DNA of 64,000 bases, taken from positions 182,723 to 246,722 of the forward strand of contig CAJNYU010002049.1 of NCBI GenBank assembly GCA_905331475.1. Reading direction: 5' to 3'. The notes beneath the pieces are model-generated. The model saw only the letters and a list, made by a program, of their open reading frames with translations. It ran no database searches and was not told the origin of the DNA. Positions 34,986 through 45,387 of this stretch are shown here, piece after piece. Position numbers and translations under genes: made by a program. Source of the DNA: Rotaria socialis. Taxonomy: Eukaryota; Rotifera; Eurotatoria; Philodinida; Philodinidae. The number at the start of each line of letters is the position of its first letter. The first letter of the stretch is position 1.

Positions 34986-36429
34986 ATGAACATCAGCGTA
35001 TTGTTATTAGTATAATAGCTCTGATATCTATGAATGATTTTATTTTAGTCATTGAAAAGAAACATTCTATCTCAGCATTATTCTTATGAAATCGCTATTG
35101 TTTATTTATATAGACATTAGTTAATCTATGGTATAAATTAGTTTACGGCATTCACATCATTTGATCATGAATTGAACCATCAAGAATGAAAGAATCAGCA
35201 AATTATGAGCATATTTACAACAATATATCAGCATCATATTATACTAGTTATATTTATTGAAAAACAACGGCCATACACATCTAGAAACTTTTTAGGAATT
35301 TTTATCAAGATGTTGAGTAAACATTAAAAGATACATATCAATTAGCGCTTGAAAAACTTGAAGTCTTCTTAATTAATTTAATGAAACGAACAAAAAATAT
35401 TACATTGAAATATTCAGATAAACGCGGCAAAATTGTTTGTACTTTAATTAAGAAGTATTTGCGATTAAATACTATTTTACAAGATGCTCATAAGTATCTA
35501 TTAAATTTAGTCGATTCTTACAGTCAACTATTTCATATAGGCAACAATTGTGATTCTTCATCATTATTAATACCATTAGTTCCTGTTTCAGTTAATTATT
35601 CATTTCAACGTATTGATTCTATTACTAGTCATTTCTCATGACTTTTGAGAAACAACAAAATTGCTTGTTCAAATTGATATTAATTTATTATAGCAAGAGT
35701 AAAATGATTATCCACTAAGTCGATATATTTCAAATTCTTTTATCTTACTTAAGATACACTTTGATAATATTGATCGAAAAATTGCTAATCAAACAAATAT
35801 TTCAAATAAATCATCTATATCAACTAATTATTAAACGATATTGATAAAAAAAAACGAATATACTTCGAATATGAATACTTCGCAATATAGTTGACATTTC
35901 TTAAATTGATAATTGGCACTATGTAAATTGTATTATAATGCGAAGTCATAAATTTTATGAATGAATCATTTGAAACTATAGTCTCAATTGTTTTCACACT
36001 ATATCGAATGTAATTTTATTTTATTATAAATAAAACCGTGAGGTCAATCATTGTAGTACCCGATGTTATTTATGCTCAATACAGAAAACAAGTAGAAAGT
36101 AAATGATTATGTTCAATGACTAATTGTCATTTTTATCATTATGCAGAAAATCATGCTTGAAATCAATTGTGTATCATATCTACGTAAGTAAAACTGATCA
36201 TGAACCTATTGCCATAAATTTCTTCAAATTGAACTTGATATAGTATTTAGACTTAATGATCACGAGATGCTTTAGTTTACCTGTAGTCTATTTCAGATTC
36301 ATAACTTTTGATAAATAATTAGAAGTATTTCATAGAATTAATCATGGTTGGCAACAAAAACCAAGTAAAATTAATTGTAATATGATTTTATTCTATTCTA
36401 ACTTTAAAAAAAAATATATATATACATAT
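34986..36429. other. Mostly non-coding; one weak frame
   Basis: AT-rich. A plus-strand frame at 35381-35641 (86 residues, from an ATG, ending VNYSFQRIDSITSHFS) reads smoothly and has coding-like third positions, and the open frame continues a little upstream without a stop. I recognise no domain, so it may be a remnant or chance. Confidence 0.4.
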
Positions 36430-36440
36430 TGCCGTGACCC

Positions 36441-36497
<57 letters not shown>

Positions 36498-36502
36498 CCG
36501 GC
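36430..36502 (-). tRNA. tRNA-Phe (GAA)
   Basis: 73 nt on the minus strand with all arms: D-stem GCTC/GAGC, anticodon stem TCAGA/TCTGA, loop CTGAAGA with anticodon GAA at 36469-36467, T-arm CCTGG TTCGATC CCGGG, discriminator A. The internal A and B boxes are canonical. The acceptor stem GCCGGGA/TCACGGC has one G-A mismatch at position 5:68. No intron. Confidence 0.93.
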
Positions 36503-37429
36503 TAATGTTGATCAGTGCGATATGCTTATAATTTAAAATTAAAATTTTTTCTTCGATGACCCCGAACGTAACAATTCCTAGACGACATTATCAACAATGG
36601 TATTTGCTGGTATTTCAAAATTCATCGTTCTCTCAGGTTTTTTTAATAGCTCAGCTCAGTTTTGGTATCTCTATCTCATACCGTCATTAAATTTCATAGT
36701 CTAAGAAAATGAGTTTAGAAGGACTCAAAATCAATGAGTTTTAGAAGGTGAAAAAAGACCAAAAAAGTTTATAATTTGAATTTTCCACGAAATGAAACTA
36801 TAGCAACGGATTAAATATTGAAATTGATTATCTGCTAGTTCGATTGGTTGATATGAATTTATGAATTTTGAATGTTATAAATGTGTTATTTGCTGAACTG
36901 AAGTTTTTCTGAAATTTCCTACCATTAGTACATACATATCCATACATCAAATAATTCCTATCTTTGTAGAGTTACCAATTTTCTTTAAGAGGATTCCTTA
37001 CTAATACTATAATCAATATTTTAGGACTTTATTTGAGGTTATTCTTATGGTTCCTGTGAAAAATAAAAATGTTTAACAGAATGAACTAAATTTTCTCTTG
37101 CAAGTTTCTTATGTTATTGAATGAAGAATATATTAACATCTTGCGTCATCTTCAATTATTCAGTTTGAATAGAGGCACCAATACAAAACTAGAATACTTT
37201 TTTTGTTCTTTTTCTTGATATCATATAATACAATATGTCATGTAGACTTGAGTTGATTATTTATCTTTGGTTTATATTTAACCTAGACGCCTTGTTAGAG
37301 AAAAGAAAAAGACAATAAATTGTTTCGCAATTATATTAGTAATTTGGAAAGTTTTATCATTCTACAGCAACTATTCATAGATATATATATATATAGAAGA
37401 TAAATCCTCAAAAGAAAAAGAAATTTAAC
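36503..37429. other. Intergenic; upstream region of the acyltransferase
   Basis: AT-rich with no gene. A TATATATATATATA stretch at about 37382-37396, some 35-45 bp before the acyltransferase ATG, could serve as a core promoter element. Confidence 0.4.
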
Positions 37430-38755
37430 ATGATCTCGAATATTGACGCATCATCGCCAACAGGCAACGGCCATCGAATAAAATTACTTGGAATAGATTT
37501 GATATTTGGAGGTATCGACAATGTTTTTGTTTATCCATCACTTGACGTTGATCGATTACGAAATGCTCTCAGTCGTACTCTCTCATTTTGGCCAATTTTA
37601 ACTGGCCGCATTCTTGTCGATAATGATGATGGATATTTTATTGAATTTTCTGATAAATCTATTCCATTCACTTATGCTGAAAACGATGAACTTGAACAAT
37701 GGCCCGATTTACCTGTTGTTGTCGATGATGCGACACTAATTCAACCATTTATTGATTCAGTGCAGTATAAACCTGAAATTGAACCACTTCTTCGTATCAA
37801 AGTAACTCGTTTACTTCGTAGTAATGAATATGTTCTTGGTACAAGCTTTTTTCATATGGTTGGCGATGCTAATTCAACCATTCATTTTCACAATGATCTT
37901 TCACAAATGTATCAAAACCATAAACCTCTTTTACCTCGTCCAGTTTTTGAACGACATTCATTAGCTAAAGAAGATTCTACATTCTCTTCGTCGTCTGTTT
38001 TAAAATTATATCAAAATACAAATAAACGAGAAGTTATCTTAGAACGTCTTGGTAAAGAATATACAGAAACTGAACCGGTTAACATATCATTTTCTTCTGA
38101 ACAACTCGATAAATTACGCTTTCTAGCTGACGATGATAATGATATTACAATGCATGATGCACTTTGTGCTTATATTGTAGTTTTGATGAACAAACATTTA
38201 TTTATTACTGAAGATAAATATATTAGACGTGCTTATATGTATGTTAATTATCGAGGTGTAAATGATTTATTAACACCAAAAGGTTATGTAGCTAATGCAA
38301 TAATACAACCATTATCTTCAGATTTTTCAAATCCACTTTCTTTGTCTAGTATTGCAAAAACAATTCGGCAATTGATTAAAAGAATACGTCAAGAAGATTT
38401 TCTCCAAAAATTAGTGACTTCAACTAATGTTCTTATGACCCAAATCATAAAAGATGGACACGTCAATTTTGTATGGGATGAGAATGAAGTTATATTTAAT
38501 TCAAATTATAAATATGATTGGGCCGATCAAGCTGATTTTGGTATGAAAAATCAATGTCGATTTCATACAATGGGAGTTTTCAAATATTATTTTCGTATCT
38601 TTCAATTAAATCCTGTCAAAGGAGAAAATGGAATTTGGACTAAAGATCATGGAGGTGCAGAAATATCTTTTAGAATTCCAAAAGGAGAAATCAAAGAAAA
38701 ATTTTTAGCAGCCTGGAAAAAAGATGCTCAAGAAAATTTCTTCAATGTTAAATAA
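37430..38755 (+). CDS. BAHD-type acyltransferase (transferase family)
   Basis: A single open frame of 441 residues without introns. BAHD enzymes move an acyl group from acyl-CoA to an alcohol or amine and are best known from plants and fungi. The catalytic motif HXXXD is HMVGD at 142-146. The structural DFGWG motif is represented by DFGMK at 369-373. VNYRGV at about 272-277 followed by YVANAI at 286-291 matches the family's NxR...GN region. N-terminal features such as LSFWPILTGRI (51-61) match the first half of the fold. Length is usual (430-460). The stop overlaps AATAAA. Lack of introns and family distribution make horizontal origin plausible, but this is inference; the substrate is unknown. 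Confidence 0.85.
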   Translation: MISNIDASSPTGNGHRIKLLGIDLIFGGIDNVFVYPSLDVDRLRNALSRTLSFWPILTGRILVDNDDGYFIEFSDKSIPFTYAENDELEQWPDLPVVVDDATLIQPFIDSVQYKPEIEPLLRIKVTRLLRSNEYVLGTSFFHMVGDANSTIHFHNDLSQMYQNHKPLLPRPVFERHSLAKEDSTFSSSSVLKLYQNTNKREVILERLGKEYTETEPVNISFSSEQLDKLRFLADDDNDITMHDALCAYIVVLMNKHLFITEDKYIRRAYMYVNYRGVNDLLTPKGYVANAIIQPLSSDFSNPLSLSSIAKTIRQLIKRIRQEDFLQKLVTSTNVLMTQIIKDGHVNFVWDENEVIFNSNYKYDWADQADFGMKNQCRFHTMGVFKYYFRIFQLNPVKGENGIWTKDHGGAEISFRIPKGEIKEKFLAAWKKDAQENFFNVK

Positions 38756-39231
38756 AAGTATTCCTAGTTAATTTAAACACTTATTCTATTGATCATGATG
38801 ATGGACTTTTCTTTATTTTTTTTTTAAGATAAACTATTTTAGCAAAAAAATAGGTGCGCTTGGTAAAAGAAAAAACATTTTTAAATAAAATAAATCGATA
38901 CATTGATTTGAAAAAAAATAGAAATTTGTTCGTATTTATCTGTATCAATGATGCATAACTTCAGTTAATAGTAACAAATTATATATTATAAATATTGACA
39001 TCGAAAATGAGAATATTACTTTTATACTATAATGTCTAAAGAGAAGAAAATATTTGTCTTCGTTGAGTTCCAATCAAAATCCGATTGAAGAAAAGTAGAC
39101 GATGTCCGCGAAAGCCACTAATTGAGATTGTTGACACAAAAACGAGAAGAAAAAAATATATAGGAAGTCAAATGTATAAATTCAACAAAGATTTTTTCTT
39201 GAGCCAATTTTAACGATGATTTTGGTCATGC
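38756..39231. other. No gene recognised
   Basis: AT-rich 3' flank of the acyltransferase. Confidence 0.6.
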
Positions 39232-40010
39232 TTAACTAATATTTGTATAGATTAATATTGCGGCATATGAAATATATGGTATAGTAGTTATAATAGACTC
39301 TAGTATGAGCATCAATGTCAATTGTGAATCCATTTGTTGAAGAATTGTTCGATGTACAAATTTGATGCGCTGTATATGTGTTTTTTTGGAACGATATCTC
39401 GTTGAATAAGATTTCGAACACTTCTTATCAATAGATAAGCAAGAATAGACATCACTATAGGTGGACATATGCCAGTAAATATAACTTCACATTAATTATC
39501 GTAATCAACATAGAAGCCTATGAGAGGAGCACATATTCCTTTTTTTTTATACTAAATAAAATAAGCTGTTTTTTGAAAATATTTTCACATAGAATATTTA
39601 AAGAATTTGATTAAGAAACTAACTGAATCATTCTACTCAATAAACTCTAATGATAGTTAATTGCAAATTGAAGTTACTATTCGAACGTTTTGTCAATAAA
39701 AGTCGATCAATTGTTGCCAATAAAAATAAACTAGAAGAAACTTGATTACCCCAAACGAAAAAAAAACTTTCGAAATTTACACATAATATCGTAACAAACA
39801 CTAATCGGAATTTGAAAACCTCTCTCAAATATTCTTCTAATTAATAAAAAATGAAAATAAAGAAAATTATTCAATGCTTGTGATAATAAATAAAGTGAGT
39901 AAACTCGATTACGCAATGATTGAGAACAAAACCCAATCATATTGCCAATAGAACCAATTACTACATGTAATCCAACGAAATGAACCAAATCAAATATTAA
40001 GTCGATACGG
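39232..40010 (-). pseudogene. Second 7TM receptor pseudogene
   Basis: Minus-strand pieces in three frames follow the order of a GPCR: TM1 with IGSIGNMIGF, the intracellular turn SLRNRVYSLYLLSQALNNFLY (TM2), a pre-TM3 cysteine in SVCYDIMCKFR, TM3 with LLATIDRLL (DR in the DRY position), and after a gap HMSTYSDVYSC with later helix-like sequence to 39232. Frame breaks near 39750 and between 39640 and 39470 show decay. The pattern is that of the rhodopsin-like receptors expanded in bdelloids. Confidence 0.65.
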
Positions 40011-40245
40011 TGTAGCTAGAAGAGCATCACTGATATTACTTGTATTAATATTTAGCTGTAATCGATCAATAGGAAATAGTTTATTTCAACTTTTTGATAG
40101 AGTTTGGAATAATAGATTCGCTCATAGAACTTCAAAAATATTTCAGAATATTTATTTAAAAAGGTTGAATGACAGTTCACCTGACACTTTATTTTTCAAC
40201 GTCGATTATTGAATTATTATGATGATTCACAATTCAGGAATAGCA

Positions 40246-40266
40246 TATATATATATATATATATAT
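40246..40266. repeat. (TA)n microsatellite
   Basis: About ten TA units. Confidence 0.9.
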
Positions 40267-41935
40267 GAGGTTTTTTTGAATTTAAAAATGCTTATGATGA
40301 ACGTCATATTCAGATTTATAAGCAATAGAAGAACATTTCTATGTTCTAGAGAATCATCATGCTACAACAAACGTTTGTTATTCGTCAAACTTCGATATTG
40401 ATTTATATATACACATGTGACCTCAAGAGGATAGTTGGCTGGCATTTCAACGGTTTTTATGAAACTAAAAATTGTTCGGCTATTACCGATTCTTTAATTG
40501 ATCGAAATTTGATAGAAGTCGAGCCTATACGAAGCTTTGATGGACCATCTAAACATGTTTCTATGATGAATTCGAATGATTAAAACTAGTAGAGTTTCGA
40601 GTGATCAATACTACTGTTCTCCCAACTGTTGTTTCATACGAAGACAATATCTGTTTTTTATTTGAACTATTTTTGAGCTCTCGATACTTAAAAAATATAC
40701 AAGACTTGTATCGATCAAGTAAAATTATTTCATGTCATTTAATATTGAAGTTAACTTAAATTCTTTTCTTAATTATATATAATAATATATTATTTTAATT
40801 TTATTGAAATATGTGAAGCGAATATTTTCACAAACTATGGAAAAAGCAAAACTCTATTCTATACATTTTGTTGTATCAGATAAAAGATAGTTAGCTAAGC
40901 AAAATTTTGTATTGCTATATGTTTGAATCAAAACGAATAGGTAAAAAGTATTCGATTGCATATAACAAGAAATTCCTGCCAGCGAATCCATACAAGATTT
41001 AATTATTTAACTACATGAAAAGACAAAAATAAACTAGCATTTTACAATCATTCCATGAATTAGTTGTTTGCTATTTAGCGCTCAACAATTATTTTGTATT
41101 TACTACACTGAAAATTGTAAAGAATTCATGAGACTCGTAATTTCTACTGGTTAGTTTTGTATTAGATACGTTGGTGTAGCTCAATGATAACTCATGATAC
41201 AAATGAGAAAACATTTTTTGTTTTTTTTATATCTTCCATAGTATTGAGTTAAAGTCGAAATTTTCTCGATTATTAAATTTCGAATACATTTTAAATAAAG
41301 AAAATTAGAATGATATGTCAATATCTTTTCAATTAATTTCGCTTTTGGCTAAAATTCCAAATTTTAAGAAATTTAAACAGATCTCAACTGTATTAATTAA
41401 TTGAAAATATCAATTATATTGTGTTCTCATCGGTATCAAGCGTAAAGACAATGTAAGGCAGACGAATATTTCCGAATACTCGATTTTACTATTGCGACGA
41501 TTATAATAATTGGTATAGATTTTTCAGTTACTGACATCAGATAATTTGTAAACATGAAGTTAAAATTAGTCCAATGGTCATTATACGTAAAATTAAAGAT
41601 AGAACAAAATACTTAAAGAAAAATTCATAATTCATGTTCGAAAGGAGTTGTTTGAGAAATTTTCTCGTATATTGAAAGTTTTTCAAAATCAAAATTTGAT
41701 TTTACTATTTTGTTTTCGTATCAATACGAAACAATATCAGATTTCTATAAATCTTTTGGATTAGATGAATTATCTTCAAATAAATTTTCAATTTAATCAG
41801 ATAGATTATGATCATTGATTCATTTAATTTTCTTACTCAACTAATGCTGAATAGAAATTTCAATAATAGTACTCTTAAAAACACTATATTTGAGTAGAAA
41901 CGAATTATAGAATTGCTAATAACAATTTTATTCAA
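40267..41935. other. No gene recognised
   Basis: AT-rich, non-coding. AATAAA on the minus strand at 41927-41932 is the likely poly(A) signal of the phosphatase gene that follows. Confidence 0.6.
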
Positions 41936-43546
41936 TTAAAATTGTCGAATAATCATAAAATAATCTTCTTCGTCTGATGCAGTTCTATTGCTTAAAATTG
42001 ATTTGAATTCTAAATGTGTTGTATTATGAATATAAAGCTTTCCAAAACCATATTTCTGATATCTTGTTTGTGACCATTCAGGTGTTGGTATCCAATTTTC
42101 ATGAATCCAAGCTCCAGCTGTTCCAATAGTTAAATGAATTGGGCTTGTTTGATTGAAGTTTGTTGCATTATGCTGATAAATTTTTCCATCCGATGAAAAA
42201 TGATCTCTATCAGTAAAATTGTTATATTTAACAGGCGTGGTTCGTTCATAACAATGCATGTGTCCCCAAACGGCAAGATCAACGCCATATTTAATAATCA
42301 ATGGTTCCAATTCTTGTTGTAATCTACCTGAATCAGTTGCTTGATCCGATGAATACATAGGTCGATGTCCAACTAAAATAAGCCATGGTCGTTCTTTATT
42401 TTGCCATTTTCGTTCATATTGTTGAAGAATATTTTCAAGAAATGTTCTTTGTGAACTTCCATTACTGTAATCGTGTTCAGTTGATAAAAAGATCCATTGA
42501 ACAAAATTTGTTTCTAAACTGAAAAAAAAATTTCCATCAGTTTCAAATGATGTTGGATTTGTTTTTGATGGCATGAAAAATCTTGTTTTATAACTTGTAT
42601 AATTATAATACTTTTCATGATTACCAGTTGCTGTCATATATGGAATTTGACTCGATATAGGAGCTATTTGATTCATAAATAAATCCCATATTGTTTGAAC
42701 TTCTTCTGCGTGTCCTGTTCCAGCATAAGCAATGTCACCAACATGAACAACGTAATTTGGCTGTTCATTTTTATCTCTATTAAAATCTTTAATAATCGAT
42801 TTCATAACTTCAAAACCTAATGGCATTATTGTACCCATATCACCATAGATATAAACAATTTCTTTTTGTTGTCTTTCAACCGGAGGCATCGTTTTGAATG
42901 TCCATTTTTCATTTGAAAATAAATGTTTTATTGTAATATTATCCGAATCAATAAAACCAAGTTTATAATTATATTCAGCACCGGGCTCTAAACCTTTAAT
43001 GTAGATGAAATGAATCCAATAATGCCAATCATCTACATTATATGTTGTTGTGTCACCAATAGCAATACACTGTTTGTCACAATATTTTATTATCGGACGA
43101 AGATTTGATGATGGTTTTTCACGTGTAACAAATGAAATATACATTTCAGTATAAATATCATGTGTATAAGATAAATGTACTTGTTCAGGTTCTAAACCAT
43201 TGAATAGAAATGTTGGTTTCTGATTTTGTAAACTATATAAATCAACAAATAGATTTTCGAAATCAGAAAGTATTAAATAATCAGCAGAAGAATTTCGATT
43301 ATATCTTTTAATAATATTATATAGAATATTTTCTTGTATTTTCATCGAACTCGATGACGTTATGGATATTGGATCTTGTATTTCTTCATAGAATTTATTT
43401 AAAAATATAAAAATTTCGTCTTTGAATAATTTCCCGTCATTATTAAGATCGATCAAGTCAACATATTTTTGTAGATCAGATGTTTGAATTGTTAAAATAA
43501 AGCCAAAGAGACTTATCAAAGTTAAAAATAACATACTTTTCTCCAT
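41936..43546 (-). CDS. Secreted purple acid phosphatase with N-terminal EF-hand
   Basis: A 536-residue intronless protein, starting at the ATG at 43546; the frame extends 8 codons upstream but has only a TTG there. Order: signal peptide (hydrophobic LFLTLISLFGFILTI), one complete EF-hand calcium loop DLNNDGKLFKDE at 33-44 with a degenerate second one near 85-100, a fibronectin-like N-terminal phosphatase domain (about 120-220), then the metallophosphoesterase domain. Its five metal motifs are all present: GDMG 235-238, GDIAY 270-274, GNHE 308-311, GHRP 393-396 and GHMH 428-431, followed by CYERT. It should hydrolyse phosphate esters outside the cell or in the endolysosomal lumen using a two-metal centre. 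Many NxS/T glycosylation sites fit secretion. A poly(A) signal lies just past the stop. The EF-hand fusion is unusual for animal ACP7-type enzymes. Confidence 0.87.
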   Translation of the reverse strand: MEKSMLFLTLISLFGFILTIQTSDLQKYVDLIDLNNDGKLFKDEIFIFLNKFYEEIQDPISITSSSSMKIQENILYNIIKRYNRNSSADYLILSDFENLFVDLYSLQNQKPTFLFNGLEPEQVHLSYTHDIYTEMYISFVTREKPSSNLRPIIKYCDKQCIAIGDTTTYNVDDWHYWIHFIYIKGLEPGAEYNYKLGFIDSDNITIKHLFSNEKWTFKTMPPVERQQKEIVYIYGDMGTIMPLGFEVMKSIIKDFNRDKNEQPNYVVHVGDIAYAGTGHAEEVQTIWDLFMNQIAPISSQIPYMTATGNHEKYYNYTSYKTRFFMPSKTNPTSFETDGNFFFSLETNFVQWIFLSTEHDYSNGSSQRTFLENILQQYERKWQNKERPWLILVGHRPMYSSDQATDSGRLQQELEPLIIKYGVDLAVWGHMHCYERTTPVKYNNFTDRDHFSSDGKIYQHNATNFNQTSPIHLTIGTAGAWIHENWIPTPEWSQTRYQKYGFGKLYIHNTTHLEFKSILSNRTASDEEDYFMIIRQF

Positions 43547-44873
43547 TCTTCTTGTGCATACAAACGACAATTATAACTAGGTTTCTTATTTCGAATGAGA
43601 ATCTCTCCATGTGTTGTTTTTTTTACTTATCTAATTTATTTTTATTCGGAAATCAAGTCGAGTCTGAAAAAATGAATATTATCACTTGAATTCATACTAC
43701 TGAAGCAGTATTGAAAAATTGATAACGATGAAGGACGATGCTACTCTCGTGTTTTAACTTTTTGGGTGTATGTTGCGTCTTGAACAAATTAGTCTTGAAC
43801 TTTTATTTTTGTTGCAAAGCAAAAATAAGAGCTTCTTTAATTTGAAAATGAAAAATAGATTTTTCTATTTTTATTTAAATTGCATATCAACATTACAGTC
43901 TGATGTATTGAAATTTTAAAACAGACTGCATAGTTTACAATCTATAAATATAGAATATAGAAAAAAGAAATAAAAAAAAGACAAGTGATATTTCGCAATG
44001 AGTTGCACAATAATATCATGTTCTATCTATTATCAGCACATTGTTTTGAAATTTACATTTCTACGCTCCTTTGATGTAGGAGACAACTTAAAAAATGACT
44101 TCATCATCACATATGAATTCAATACAGCATAGTAACCTTGGAGAGATAAATGAAATTTTTTGAAGATAATTCAATATCTTCAAGAGACATCAAATTCTAT
44201 AACTTAAGTAAAAAATATCTCTGTACTTACAATCAATCGATTTTGTGTTGAAAAGTTCTAGAATCAATAACGCTCAAAAAACTAGACATATTCTTTATAA
44301 GATAAAAACTTAAAAATAATATACGAAATAAAAAAGTTTAAAAAAACAACAAGTTTGATTTATATTTTCAACAGGATCAAAAAGAAAAGCTTGAAACCCA
44401 AAATCAATGAATTGAAATACTTTCGAAATATAAACTGGTGATAAGACTAACATTATCTTTAGCAGATTATCGTTTTAAAATGATTTCATAAAAAGAAAAG
44501 TTGTATATTATATCGGTCGGCATTAACTATAATTATTGTTGTGTATCATTCAATACAGATATCTCTAGAAAGCTATAGAGTTTTAAGATATATTCATATT
44601 GCTTCCATGTCAATTGGCTAAATATCGCGTCTGAAAAACTTATTATTTGTTGTATTTCTTTGTATCGTTTGTTGTTGTCTTGACCAAATGTGTAGTTGAA
44701 TCTAGGAAAGTTTTGACAGAAGTTGAGCGACGTCTATTGCATGATGTATACATATTTGTTCTTATGACAGACCGATCCTATAAAGTCAATGATTCATTGG
44801 TAATACCCTTGTAACAAACAAATTTAGTTCATTTTGCTTATATTCATTTTTCAATTTATATTATTGAAGATTG
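43547..44873. other. Intergenic between two divergent genes
   Basis: AT-rich. Separates the minus-strand phosphatase from the plus-strand LYRM1-like gene, so promoters of both should lie here. No distinct motif seen. Confidence 0.5.
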
Positions 44874-45387
44874 ATGTGCAAGGGTTTAACTTATTTTCGC
44901 GTTCTTCAACTTTACAAACGTATCATAAAAATATCTTATTCATGGCAAGCTATTAATCATCCAGCAAAAACACTTGAAGAACAAATATATATTCGTAATC
45001 AAGCTCGAGAACTTTTTAGAAAAAATAAAAATGTTTGTAATTTACTTATTGTTTTTTTTTGTAAATTAATTGATTTATTTTCAGGTAAAAGATTCAAATG
45101 AAATCGAAGAACATATTCGTGAAGGTGAAGCGCGTATTGAATTAGCTTGCCATTACAGAAATCCATACCCGAGACTGGTACGAAAAGAAAATATGTTCGT
45201 TATTGATTTACTTATTTGATTGCTTTTCAAGGTGAATTTACCAACATATTCTTTGCCACCTAATCACAATCGTATTCGATTTAGAACTGAATACGAAACA
45301 GAAGATATGTCAAGGCCAATTTATTTGAAATCGTTTGAAACGAAAGAAGAAATATTAGACAATGATGAACAGTTCAAACCAAACTAG
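44874..45387 (+). CDS. LYR-motif protein, LYRM1-like
   Basis: Three exons, 44874-45032, 45085-45177 and 45232-45387, with 52- and 54-bp GT-AG introns, all in phase 0, encode 135 residues. The protein aligns by eye with LYRM1 along its length: RVLQLYKRIIKISYSWQA, EEQIYIRNQARELFRKNKN, ARIELACHYRNPYPR, NLPTYSLPPN and a late SRPIYLKS. The LYR tripeptide reads LYK here. LYR proteins bind the mitochondrial acyl carrier protein and assist assembly of Fe-S proteins or respiratory complexes; the specific client of LYRM1 is not well defined. The ATG chosen is the first in frame. Confidence 0.85.

Noticed and set aside
43547..43570. Upstream extension of the purple acid phosphatase frame
   Set aside because: The extension begins at TTG; the ATG at 43546 is followed directly by a good signal peptide.
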